In this document: positions 23,701 to 33,345 of the stretch, piece by piece | Layout of the letters: each line of letters begins with the position of its first letter | Position numbering within the stretch: the first letter of the stretch is position 1 | Source of the DNA: Corythucha ciliata | Lineage: Eukaryota > Arthropoda > Insecta > Hemiptera > Tingidae | Direction: 5' to 3' | Assembly: GCA_038030265.1 (NCBI GenBank) | Contig: CM075938.1 | Location: 3,015,009 to 3,079,008 of the forward strand | Length of the DNA stretch: 64,000 nucleotides | Program-made: the position numbers and the translations under genes | The notes under the pieces: model-generated | What the model was told of the DNA's origin: nothing | What the model saw: only the letters and a program-made list of their open reading frames with translations | Database searches by the model: none

Positions 23701-24272
23701 CCAAAATTTGGCATGAGCTGCGATATGGCAGGATTACCGCCTCCAACATTTATCAAGCTGCGCACTGCTCGACAGAGGACGGAGCATTGGTAAACCAAAT
23801 TTTCGGGGCGTATTCTTTCGAAACCCGCGCAATGAAGAGGGGAAAGAGTTTGGAAAGCAGCGTGATTTTGAAAATTTCGGAGGACTTGCACTGCCCTCTG
23901 AAGAAGAGTGGTCTCCTTCTTCTGGGAGACCATTCAATTTTTGGAGCGTCCCCTGACGCCCTAGGCAGCGATTTCGTCGTTGAAGTTAAATGTCCAATGA
24001 CGGATAAAACATTGAGACATTACCTGAATTCATCCAGACAGTTGACTCCAAAGTACATGGCGCAAATACAATTACAGATGTATTTTTATAATGCTACCAA
24101 AGGACTTTTCGTAATTGCAAACCCTGATTTCGAAAAGTCAAGAAAAGTAAAATATATCTGGGTACAAAGAGACGACAGTTTTACTGTTGACTTGCTATTA
24201 AAAGCACGTTCGTTTTGGGAAAAGTATATATTTACGGTCTTTAGCAAAATTACCGATAATATTTGTAAATAA
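20702..24272 (+). CDS. YqaJ-type nuclease with SWIM-like zinc motif, ISL2EU second protein
   Basis: Three exons fit splice rules and reading phase: 20702-20844 (ATG, donor GTAATG), 22376-22572 (acceptor TTTTAG, donor GTGAAT) and 23275-24272 (acceptor TTTTTCAG, stop TAA). The total is 1338 bases, 445 residues. A cysteine/histidine cluster (CLDC ... CKH) is formed across the exon 2-3 junction and resembles a SWIM zinc motif. The YqaJ nuclease fold follows in exon 3: ELRYGRITASN, GASPDAL, VEVKCP and MAQIQLQMYF supply the usual acidic and lysine catalytic positions. YqaJ enzymes are lambda-exonuclease-like. In this transposon family the role of the protein is not established. I see no stop or frameshift, so it may be functional. 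It is transcribed toward the transposase gene. Confidence 0.85.
21022..21238. mobile_element. MITE in intron 1 of the YqaJ gene
   Basis: A 217-bp foldback element with arms beginning AGGTCGATCCACACACATCA and, inverted, AGGTCTATCCACACACATCA. TAA duplications lie at 21019-21021 and 21239-21241. The arms also share GAACGGGACGTGCCCCGTCC and ATATTATTCTCA. TAA duplication and structure fit PIF/Harbinger-type MITEs. Confidence 0.85.
21911..21984. repeat. Short inverted repeat in intron 1
   Basis: 18-bp arms 21911-21928 (GGTGGATTTCACCACCTC) and 21967-21984 differ at one position. The interior is 38 bases. Could be a very small MITE; no target duplication could be fixed. Confidence 0.6.
22634..22766. 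mobile_element. Diverged MITE in intron 2 of the YqaJ gene
   Basis: The outer 13 bp of the arms (GTTCACAAGCTCT, 22638-22650 and 22750-22762) are perfect. Beyond them the arms stay alignable but diverged for about 40 bases. No target duplication is visible. It lies 20 bp from the next MITE. Confidence 0.65.
22787..23006. mobile_element. MITE with TAA duplication in intron 2
   Basis: A 220-bp element with near-perfect terminal repeats starting GGCCGTTTTCACACTTGAGA and TAA on both sides (22784-22786, 23007-23009). The subterminal sequence repeats GGATACT/AGTATCC several times. This is the youngest-looking of the cluster. Confidence 0.9.
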
Positions 24273-24437
24273 AAGAATTTAACTTTTTAATTTAATCTTA
24301 TTGTATACATTTGACTTTCATGTTCCCGAAGAAAAAGGATGTATGGTGTTCGTGAAAAAAATCGAGTCCCGAATTCATATTCTTGAACGATGTTGTGGTC
24401 TTATCTCAAGAATCAAAAGAGAAAACACCTTTCTTAA

Positions 24438-24579
24438 GCCCACTGACACACGACTAGGTCACTTGAGTGGCGCAAGACGGTTGGGACGGACCCATATTTC
24501 CCCTTGAAGTCACGCCACCCCTTGTGACAGGCTAATGCAAATAATTATATTAATGACCGGGCCTTGTGTGTCAGGGCCC
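24438..24579. mobile_element. MITE downstream of the YqaJ gene
   Basis: 142 bp, with TAA at 24435-24437 and 24580-24582. Arms read GCCCACTGACACAC and, inverted, GGGCCCTGACACAC. It lies in the spacer between the convergent genes. Confidence 0.75.
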
Positions 24580-24580
24580 T

Positions 24581-24778
24581 AAGATAGGATGTGTCTAACC
24601 ACGTTATTTTATTTGCCGAAATCGAGTTTCGATGTATATTTATTAACCACAGTTTGATGTGCTGTGGCACATCAAACTTACGACGCTGAGGTAGAAATAA
24701 ACTGACGTACCTACTGACGTGATAACATCGAAACCGGTTTATGACAAAGAAATAACGTGGATAGACACATCCTATCTT
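24581..24778. mobile_element. Foldback element abutting the previous MITE
   Basis: Outer arms AAGATAGGATGTGTCT (24581-24596) and its complement (24763-24778) are perfect, and similarity continues inward (CCACGTTATTT, ATCGA..TTTCGATGT). The left end overlaps the TAA duplication of the neighbouring MITE, so one inserted at the edge of the other. Confidence 0.8.
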
Positions 24779-25070
24779 GATAAAGTTGTTTCCCCTTTTG
24801 AGATGAGAGGATGAGACTTGATTACTTGATATTCGTGAAACACAACCAAAGGCGGATCTGGGACCTCCCTCTGAGCGAGAGGGGCGACTAACCGAAACCC
24901 CTCCCTCACCCACAGCAACCCCTCCACCTTATGTTCAGAGCGATTTTACTACATCCACACATGGAAAAAGATCCACTTGTGTACAAAACCTCAAAAACGT
25001 TGAGAAAAGTTGTTTTTGGGGCATGCCGTATTGCCGTCGGTCAGTCTTTAGGTATCTATCTTCGTTTTTA

Positions 25071-25260
25071 AGGGGCCCAAACACGCACAATACATATTAT
25101 TGCACAAACAAGTTTGCACTATATTTTGTTTTCAGATGTTTACAGAATACAAATGGGTTGAACATTATACTGAACAACTCATCAATATAAGTCACAAACG
25201 TTCAATTTCATTGTGCAACCCCTAGTTTGCGCAATACTTATTGTACATGTATGGGCCGCT
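25071..25260. mobile_element. MITE with TTA duplication
   Basis: 190 bp between TTA copies at 25068-25070 and 25261-25263. Arms begin AGGGGCCCAAACACGCACAA and, inverted, AGCGGCCCATACATGTACAA. It lies in the spacer between the two ISL2EU genes. Confidence 0.8.
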
Positions 25261-25376
25261 TTAGTTAGCTGATGAAATGTAATATTGTACTTCGAATCTA
25301 ATTATACACCTTTCACAAAAATAGTTAAACTACCACATATTTCATTTTATCTTTTAAAATGATAACAGGAAATTAA

Positions 25377-25774
25377 ACGTCTGCAGTGACGATTCCTCGA
25401 CCACCCTCTAATCCCCCTCGTCAACTACTCGGAATACACTTTCTCGCCTTATTTCTTCACCAATCCTGGTTTTTAAGGACTCGTTTTAATCTCCAGGAAA
25501 TTCCGCATACGCAGTAGTATTCCTTTTTTCAAATACGTCGAAGGAAGAGCGTGTAATTTCGAGATCAAAGTTCAAGGCAAATTTAAAGTAACTTCTGGGA
25601 TGAAATTTGAAAAAGTGATACTACCGCATTTGCGGAATTTCCTGCAAATTTAAATGAGTCCTTAAAACCCAGGATTGGTCCGGAAATAAGGCGAGAAAGT
25701 GTATGCCGAGTATTAGACGAGGGGGGGGGCACCAGGAGGGGGGTCACCCGTGCAAGTCCACCTCAAGTCGAAAG
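25377..25774. mobile_element. MITE, same family as the split copy at 33265-36915
   Basis: A long foldback: the phrases TTTCTCGCC, CACCAATCCTGG, AAGGACTC and CAGGAAATTCCGCA on the left return inverted on the right (core arms about 25412-25510 and 25630-25730). The outer part (CCTCGACCACCCTCTAATCC) aligns with the left end of the split MITE at 33.3 kb. Outer limits are inferred from that alignment and from TAA on both sides; they may be off by tens of bases. Confidence 0.65.
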
Positions 25775-25787
25775 TAATCAACAATAA

Positions 25788-25929
25788 GGTCGCGAACATA
25801 CTAGAGCGGTATGATATCGTTTCGACTTCGCCTACGCTAATTGACTGCGTCTAGGACAGACAGAAACAACTGGAAATGTGTCAGAGTAATGTAAAAACGA
25901 TATCGTATCGCCACAGTATGAACGCCGCC
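25788..25929. mobile_element. MITE next to the transposase gene end
   Basis: 142 bp with TAA at 25785-25787 and 25930-25932. Arms GGTCGCGAACATACTAGAGC and, inverted, GGCGGCGTTCATACTGTGGC end in a shared ATATCGTTT. Its right end is 55 bp from the transposase stop codon, so it may contribute the 3' untranslated region. Confidence 0.8.
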
Positions 25930-25983
25930 TAAAGATGATCGAGCAATTCAATTAACCGGACCCTTTAAAAAGTCTTTCAACAA

Positions 25984-28516
25984 TTACAGTATTATACTTT
26001 GAATGTTAATCAAGCCAGCTACGCAGGTTACCGCCAAGTCCAAGTCAGGAACCAACTTTCTGTCGACAGCGGTGTGTGGCAATAAATATTTAAATTCGCG
26101 GATCCGTCCAATTACTCGTTCTATATGAACTCTTAGGCTGGCTATTTTTCGTCCAAGTGAAACGTCACTTCGCGACAATTTAGCCCCCACTGATGCCGAA
26201 GGAGGCCGTACTAAGCTTGCTTTCAAATCGTTCAAAACACCACTTAAATTCTTGAAGCCCCTATCAGCCATCACTTGATCTCCTGGACATATTTTGTTGA
26301 AGAATCCACATTGATTTACAAGTTCAACGTCCGTGATGCGGCCTCCGTAGCCTTTCGAAATAAAATTTATGAAACCGTTTGGCGTACATGATACCAAATA
26401 TTTGAAGGTGTTACAACCGTAGTAACTACTCCATGTCATGGCCTGCTTGTATGAATTATTTGGTTTTTCCACTTGTATCTCCATACAGTCGATAATAGCT
26501 GCCACTCTCGAAAAATGTTTTCGAAATGGCATGGGAAGCTTAAGAAAAACTCTCTCTCTGGTGGGCCAGTAAACGAATTGACGTAACTGGGTCGTTAATT
26601 TAGGCAGGGTTTTTTGAAATATTTTTGATGCATTCGACGCAGAAATCCCGAAATCATCCGCTAGGATGCCGAACTGATGATTGCACCTCAATTTTTTCAA
26701 AGTCATCATAATGTCTCTTACTGGGCTTGACGTAGATTCAGCCAGCATTCCTATCACAAAGAAACATTCTGGCGTAACGCCCAAGTACAACTTGGGCCTT
26801 CTTTCAATGTTTGTGAGTGTTTTGCTACAGCACTTCTCTTTATGTAACTGAATTTCAGCCACAGTAATACCAGACAATGTAGTCGTAATAGATAACGATC
26901 CGGGCGCTGCCATGACATCTGCGTCACTGAATAAGTCACTGATTTCACTGTACGTAAAGTCGCACTCTGGCTTTGCCTTTTCATGGCTGAAGCTGAGCTT
27001 AGGCTTTTTTCGAGTCACTTCGTGTTGGAAGGGCGATGTTGAGACGGACGATGTTTTCGTCGCAACCTGCACAGCTGCACTTCTATAGGGCGCCCTTGCT
27101 TGAATCCCGACGTCACGGCAGAATGGCTGAGCCTGAATACCTGCAGAAATTTTCGGAAAAATTAATGACATGAAATGTAATCATTCCAAAAAAAAGGCCC
27201 TCCTCCATCGTATGACCTGTGAATGAAAACAGTGAAAGGCCTAGGGAGGGGGGGATTTTTTTTGTTCAACTCAACTACAAGAGCTGTGTATTAGGTAATA
27301 GGCTGTTCTGATTCCGACTGATTATTTAAGCCCTTGGCAGAGGCTTGTTTGCGCGCACAACATTCCACGTTCTATATTAGCGTTATTCGTGGGGAGGTTT
27401 TAATATAGTTCAGGAACCCACATAACGCAAATTTTGGAACACAAATCCGTGCCATGAGATTTATTACGGAATTTGTGTTTCTTGTGAGCGCCAATCGTTT
27501 TTTGTCTGGGTTTGGTGAACGACTACCGGACTCACCTATTTCTTTCCTAATAATTGGCGAAAGTGGTGATGTAAAAGAATCTTTTCCAGAGAAAACGGTA
27601 TCTACTGCTTTCGAACTGGACGGGATAGGATCGTTGAAGTTATTCAGGCTGGCAGCGTCTTGTTCGATGAACTCCCTTGTCAGACAATGTCGCTCTTTTG
27701 TATCGGCAACAAACAAACATCCTTCTTCTAATGTATCTCTTCGAGGGCTTCTTGTCATCTCTAGAATACCAATTGGAATTGTTACGAATCTTCAGATACC
27801 GTATAAGTGAAGGACTCACCTATTTCTTCGCCAATCATTGTCGAAAGTGGCGATGTTAAAAAATCATCGCGAGGGAAAACGGTATCCGATGCCTTTGAAT
27901 CGCACGGGACAGGATCAGTTAAGTTGTTTAGGCTACCAGCGTCTTGGTCGATAAGCTCCCTTGGCAGACAATGTCGCTCTTTTGTTTCGGCAAAAAACAA
28001 CCCTCCCTCTTCTAGGGTGTCTCTCCGGGGCCTTCTTGTTTTCTCTAGGATAACATTTTGATTTGTTACGAATCTGAACATACCTACTATATAAGTGAAG
28101 TAGCTATATACATACGTTTTGGCACGCAGGATGGCAAGATAAATCTGGTAGGGATTACCCCTGGTTTTAAACGGATTGTTATATTTTTGTTTTTAGCGGT
28201 GAACATTCGAGCGTAAAATAAATTCTCCACCTCATTTTCAATCTGAAAAAATGACTATGAGTGTTGCGTATACTCTATAATCGGATTGTTACACTAAAAT
28301 ACTGAAAAATACCAATCAAAATTTACTTACGTCGAAATGATCTTCACAAACGAAGAACTTTGATTTTGGAGAGAGGGGTTTTGTGTCACTTCTTAATGCT
28401 TTAATCCACAGAGATCTCTGAGGCTCCTTTGAAGGCAGTGAAATGTAAAGTTTTTGGGGGGCAGTCATTGTCGTATTTGTGCAACTAGGGACGAAACAGT
28501 ATTTATATCTCTGCAT
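25984..28516 (-). CDS. THAP and DDE transposase of the ISL2EU-type element
   Basis: Exon 1 (28331-28516) encodes a THAP zinc finger: C7, C12, C57 and H60 with W37, donor GTAAGT. Exon 2 (28116-28242, acceptor TTTTTTCAG, donor GTATGT) completes it with GVIPTRF, the AVPTIF-like motif. The last exon (25984-27140, acceptor TCTGCAG) holds a helix-turn-helix region and a DDE_Tnp_4-type domain with acidic residues in IIDCMEI, ADRGF and HIERVIG (spaced 75 and 48 residues). All junctions are phase 1, so exon 2 can splice straight to the last exon in frame. Between them lie two copies of a candidate middle exon (27536-28083). The N-terminus binds DNA and the C-terminus should cut and join. No stop interrupts the core exons. 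The middle of the model is uncertain. Confidence 0.8.
27536..28083 (-). repeat. Tandemly duplicated middle exon (288-bp period)
   Basis: Two copies, about 27820-28083 and 27536-27799, encode clearly related peptides (for example TRRPRRDTLEEGG versus TRSPRRDTLEEGC, and TKERHCLPRELIDQDAGSLN versus TKERHCLTREFIEQDAASLN). Each ends at a GTGAGT donor after an EIG codon run. The upstream copy is open in the expected phase but would leave only a 32-base intron before it. The downstream copy meets a stop in that phase. Alternative or skipped exons, or decay after duplication, are possible. Confidence 0.8.
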
Positions 28517-28994
28517 TTTTAACGTTAAAACGCGTCAAAACAACAAAAGTTCAGGCACCGAAAAGTATGTTGTTTACACAGTTGAAAAAAAAAAAAAGAT
28601 GAAAAGCGTTATAGCACCATGGCAACTGACAGGGGGACTCCGATGCACAACTTCTCTAAAACACTACCAACTGTCTTCTCCTAATCACACTCATTCCGTG
28701 AGTTAAAGGCTGTTTTCTCTTTTTTCCTTAATCTTTTGTGTTATTTTCATAATTTATCCATTGAAAAAGTGTTTTTATGCGAAACAGGTAAAAATTACTT
28801 GACGGCACATATGACGTAAAAATTCAGGGCTGGCAATCACAACGTGTTTGAAACGACCAAAAAATTCTAAATTAGTTTATTAATTAAATATTGAGTTTTT
28901 ATACGAACGGACTATGATTTGCGCTCTATTTTAGTATAAATGAACAGTACAAAATAAATTAGTGCGTAAGTTCTGACCCATGAAACTTCCTCAT

Positions 28995-30054
28995 TGGTGT
29001 TTTTTCAATTTTAGCTCCGAATGAGGGCTTTTTCTCAATTTTAGCAGCCATGAAGTGTTTCTTTTTTGAATTTTGCCGAAAATAGCGTTTTTTTGGCTTA
29101 TTATTTCTCAATAATAAGTCTTTGTAATCGTCTCGCAAAAAAATGTTTTTGACCCCCCCTCAAAATTTGTAGTTTTACGTTTCAAAGTGCGTAGAATCCA
29201 AATCTGCAATAAAAAAAAAATGTCCGTCCGCCGTCCGGGCCATATCTTGCCATAGGATTGCTCGAAAAAACTCGTTCTTTCGCACATAGACTCCATTTGG
29301 GGTCTAGTTGGTCCTAACATCTGATCAGTTTGATCAAATAACCTCTTTGGGTTTTATGAGCCAAAAGCGGGTCCAAAATGGGGATTTTCAAAGGATTTGG
29401 GGTCATAGGGGTGTGGGGTGTCGATTTTCATGTAATTTCAAGCCGAATTTGACTACATCCATGAATAATAAACCCACAGTCGAAATAATAAGGCATTGTT
29501 CGATAATTCGCAGCGTTTTTTTCTTCACTTTATCCACGAATAAGCGCTCTATATCTCAATGAACTTGCTCCTTTACTTAATTTAAGTCTCGAAGTTAAAT
29601 TGCTTTCGCAAGACGTGGATAGACGCGAATGAGCGCATATTCTCAATTTTAGGCGTGGATTGGGACACTTTATTAATTTCATCCACGTGAATTCGCGATT
29701 TTTATAAATTTCAGACGCAAATTATCATTTTTCCTGCATAATTTAGCCGGAAATTCGGTATTTTTTTTTACCCACTTGCTGCCGTGAACTAACGAAAAGT
29801 AGGCCTATTTCTCAGTTATTGCCACAAATAAGGAGATTTTCTCAACTACATCCACGAATTAACGCTTTTTCTCAGTTTTAGACAAGAAATAGCACCTTCT
29901 CTCAATTTCAGCCGTCAATTCACGTATTTCTCTATTTTAACTATGAATTATCTATTACTTCTACTCTATTCAGTGCCGAATAACCAATTTTTCTACATTT
30001 TTGACGCAAATTAGAACTTTTAATAAACTATATCTTGAATTTAGGGGTTTCTCC
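28995..30054. repeat. Degenerate minisatellite, type C, with embedded repeat copy
   Basis: Units of the TCAATTTTAGCCGCGAATTA family on the + strand flank a 430-bp unrelated repeat at 29093-29522. The unit phrase continues directly across the ISL2EU insertion site at 28993. Confidence 0.7.
29093..29522 (+). repeat. ~430-bp dispersed repeat, copy 1
   Basis: Closely similar to the reverse complement of 46660-47074. Shared features include a 9-bp hairpin (CTTATTATT/AATAATAAG), GTCCGTCCGCCGTCCGGGCC, ACTCCATTTGGGGTCTAGTT, GGATTTGGGGTCATAGGGGT and an end at GATAATTCGCAGCG. Coding frames inside are not conserved between copies. No terminal repeats identify the class. Confidence 0.85.
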
Positions 30055-30056
30055 CA

Positions 30057-32983
30057 CACTGAGAAAAAAAGTCGGTAAGCTCACTCGGTTAGACTTGAAA
30101 CTCGGTCGTTCTTACCGTGAAAACGGCTGGCTTAACCTGACTTTTTTAACCGTGTTAATTCGGTAGACACGGTTGAACAGGTAAATATGGTCAACCTAAC
30201 CGAGTTTGAGCTAAGATCTGTAGAACCAACCGTGCAATTTAACATTTTAACCTTGTTTGTCAGTTAATACCGGAATAACCGAGTTGCTCATTCTAATGGA
30301 CGTTGAACCAGCCTACTACCTAACGGTCAAGACTACCGAAACTCGGTTAAGCAAAGGTCACATTTGTATGCGGCTCGTGCCGAGTGCCCGGTGGTTCAAA
30401 GAAGAGTAGGTGTAAGGATAAAATCCCCCCCCCTCCCGAGCTAGTCAATAGAACTGGATAGGGGGGGGGGAGTTTATCCCCTACCCCTCCATCTTACAGT
30501 GAAAGGTCCCAGACCCACCCTTGTTTTTGTCTTTTTCGTTTGTTCATCTTTATCAATTATGGTTACTTATTGTAATTACTCTCTCTATTAATTCGGAAAT
30601 TCATATTTATACATAATCGTGTTCAAAGCAGAAGCCCATTCTCACTAGACCGCCTGGCCTTGGCTTGGAAAGAATGATGGGCACACACACAAAAAAAATA
30701 ACGGTTGGGGAATTGGGGAGTAGATGTGGATCACATTAGACAGAGATGGGCGGAGGGGCACAGGACAGGAGGCAAGCCTCGAGCTGCTTGCGTAGCAGAA
30801 AAAAGAAAAGAAATAGCGCCCCGCAGCATGCTCAAGCTGACCAAGTCCCAACCTTGAAAGTCGGCTAGCTACACAGAACACGGTCAGCATCAACCGTGTA
30901 GCAACTCCCTCCACCTAACAACCAGCTCCAAGGCTCCGACAAAGCATAATTCCTCTCCCTCGCTGTTCATTCTGGGTTCTGCGTTTGGGATAGAAACTAG
31001 AAAGTGTGCTTTTGTCAGTCGCGTAAATTTTATTGAAAACTTGCAATTGCAAAGTTTAGAGTGTTCCTATTTTTTCTGACGAAATTTGGTAAAGAGGAAG
31101 CAAAAGGTTTACTTCGTTCATGGCCTGTCCGAAGACGTAATCGACAAAGTCGCTGGTAAGTAGATACATGATTAATTTGTATCAGTGCACGATTAATTTT
31201 ATTTCGATGGTTTCTGGTATTTGACTAATTTTTCAATTGCGGGATTTCAATGGGAACACTCTCATCTCAATACATTTAGACGATGTTAGATTTGGTGGGA
31301 AAGGCAGGGGTATTATTTATCTGGTATAACGCGTTGAGCGGCGCGGCGCAAAACCAACGATCTTGATGAATTTTAATTTTATTTAATCTTGGAAGTTTTC
31401 TATTTTGTCTTCTTCAATACGTGTTGAAAACTGCACATATATTTCTTCCTTCTACACTACTGCAGCAAACCTGTCCAAGGTGAACTCCTCGTAAAGCGGA
31501 AAACCTGTCAATTGCGGGAAAAAGGGCCGGTCTCTTGAAATAACTAATGCACCTTTCTCGCTAATAATTGTGGAAACCTCTCCAACGTGGAAGTGGAAAG
31601 CCTGAAACAGCAGCACAGTGCAGCTGCAAGGTAACAGTACTGCTTGTTGTTTCAATTTTCAACAGCCTTAACTTAAAACTTCTGTTTTTTTTTAGGAGTC
31701 CCATCTACTTCATTCAGTGGACGTCGGTGTCGCCTCCCCTGAGAAAATGTAACACAGTACAGCTGCAAGGTCACAGAACTAGATCTAGTCGCTGTTTCGA
31801 GCTGGAACAACCGAAATTAATTTTTTTATTGAATTTTTTCTAGGCTACACAGTCACCGGGCAGATTGTAAAATTGTTTAAAAAAAAGAAACAAACAAACA
31901 AACAAAACAAAACGCCAGCAACCCAGAGTAAAATCGCCTAATAAGGAAGTGATCGGATTGAAGTACTCTTCGATAGTGCAACAACAAAGTAATTGGTCGC
32001 TTTTTCACTCTTCAATGAGCGAATGAAGACACAGAATCTCAATATGCATGTGTATACGTACATTCATGTACATATGTACTTTGAAATACATATTAGCATT
32101 AAATAATTATTTTACGAAACGCTCTTATTTCGCTGCTAATGTTTATTTTGATTACGTATGTGTCCTAACCTTAATTTTCATAATTTTTGTAGCGCGTCTG
32201 ATTACTCTAGAGTTCAAAGCGAAGCGTGGGTCGGTTTCTGAATCGCATACGTTTTCTCGCCTAAGATTACTAGTGAGGAAAGAAGAAGAAAAAAAAAAAT
32301 GCTACAACAACAAAAGAATCCTAGATAAAATTACCGACTACTGTTGTTGAGTCTAGCACAGTTCGGTTGGAGTTCAGAAGGTTAGTTTGGCTGACTCAAC
32401 GCGGCTGGCTTCCCAAAGCATAGTGAGGAGTATCAGATAAGTGACGATTAAAACTACAAAATTGTTTGCCTGACTGACATTTCAGAGACGATCAAAATAG
32501 CGAAGTGAATTTGGTAAGATTAACGGAACAGGAATGGTACGAATAACTCAGCATAGTGGGTTGGGTCAACCGACACTTTACGGTCAAAATAACCGAGCAG
32601 AGTGGGTGGCCTTGACGTTATGTATTCGGTTGCTATAAACGAAAGAACGGTTGGAGCAGCAGTATTCATGTGGAACGAATGACAGATCAGACTGAGTTAG
32701 TCCAACTGTAAAGCCGGTAGAGATAACCGAATATTCGGTAGTCGCTCGTTAACCAAGCGTTCAGTTAAAATAACCGTGTTGAATTTTGACCGAGTCTACT
32801 CGGTCAACCTCGGATCAACCGAGCTAAGTCGGTCAGAGAGTTGCAACCGAGCAGACACGGTTATCAGGGAACTAGGTCAATTAGACCTAGCATACTTCTA
32901 ACCGTGTCTGCTCGGTTGCAACTCTCTGACCGACTTAGCTCGGTTGATAATGACCGATTATCTGTCGATTTTTTTTCTCAGTG
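30057..32983. mobile_element. DNA transposon-like element with CACTGAG ends
   Basis: The left end CACTGAGAAAAAAA and the right end (its complement) lie between possible 2-bp CA duplications (30055-30056, 32984-32985). Both subterminal regions are dense in CGGTTA/TAACCG and ACTCGGT motifs in both orientations, as expected for transposase-binding arrays. The interior (about 30400-32350) holds no recognisable transposase. The short frames at 30645-30914, 31568-31843 and 32048-32350 lack domains. Ends beginning CAC suggest a CACTA/Chapaev-type element, but this is a weak assignment. Confidence 0.65.
32814..32948. repeat. 50-bp perfect inverted repeat
   Basis: Arms 32814-32863 and 32899-32948 are perfect reverse complements with a 35-base spacer. 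They contain ACCGAGCTAAGTCGGTCAGA and lie at the right end of the CACTGAG element. Perfect arms amid diverged subterminal repeats imply recent origin or gene conversion. Confidence 0.9.
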
Positions 32984-33261
32984 CAATTAAATAGCATGTT
33001 TTCTCAATTTTAGCCGCCAATTCTCCACTTTTTCACTTTTAGTCCCGAATACGCGTTTTTTTACATCAATTATAGACGCAAATTAGAGCTTTTTTTTTAA
33101 CTTTATCAATGTGAAATAGCGCTTTTCCCCAATGTTATAGGCACTGAACAGCACCTTTTCTCAAATGTTTTCCGTGAATTGGCGCTTTTTCTCAATTTCA
33201 GTCGTGAATTGAGCGTATTAATTTTTAGATTTAGCTGTGAATTTGTATTTTTTCTCCCTCT
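32984..33261. repeat. Degenerate minisatellite, type C
   Basis: Units such as TTCTCAATTTTAGCCGCCAA and TTTTTCTCAATTTCAGTCGT continue the + orientation pattern between two inserted elements. Confidence 0.7.
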
Positions 33262-33345
33262 TAAGGGGGATTTGTACATGTGTTTCCTCGACCCCCCCTC
33301 CAATCGTACCTCGCCTACTCCGCGTTACGTAAATTATCGCCGCAT

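Larger units (their letters stand above)
20372..28992. mobile_element. ISL2EU-type DNA transposon, apparently complete
   Basis: Both ends carry the same 12-bp terminal inverted repeat, GAGGAAGTTTCA (20372-20383) and TGAAACTTCCTC (28981-28992). They are flanked by AT (20370-20371, 28993-28994). Joining the flanks gives ...AACTGCGAATTGGTGTTTT, which is the local minisatellite phrase, so the boundaries are well supported. A subterminal ACGTCATATG motif occurs near both ends. Inside are two convergent genes: a YqaJ-type nuclease (+) and a THAP/DDE transposase (-). From family knowledge, ISL2EU elements in the PIF/Harbinger-related group have 2-bp duplications and encode a YqaJ protein beside the transposase. 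Several MITEs lie in its introns and spacer. Confidence 0.85.

Noticed and set aside
23248..23937. Other-frame and minus-strand reading frames over the YqaJ exon
   Set aside because: Shadows of the real exon; they lack motifs and splice support.
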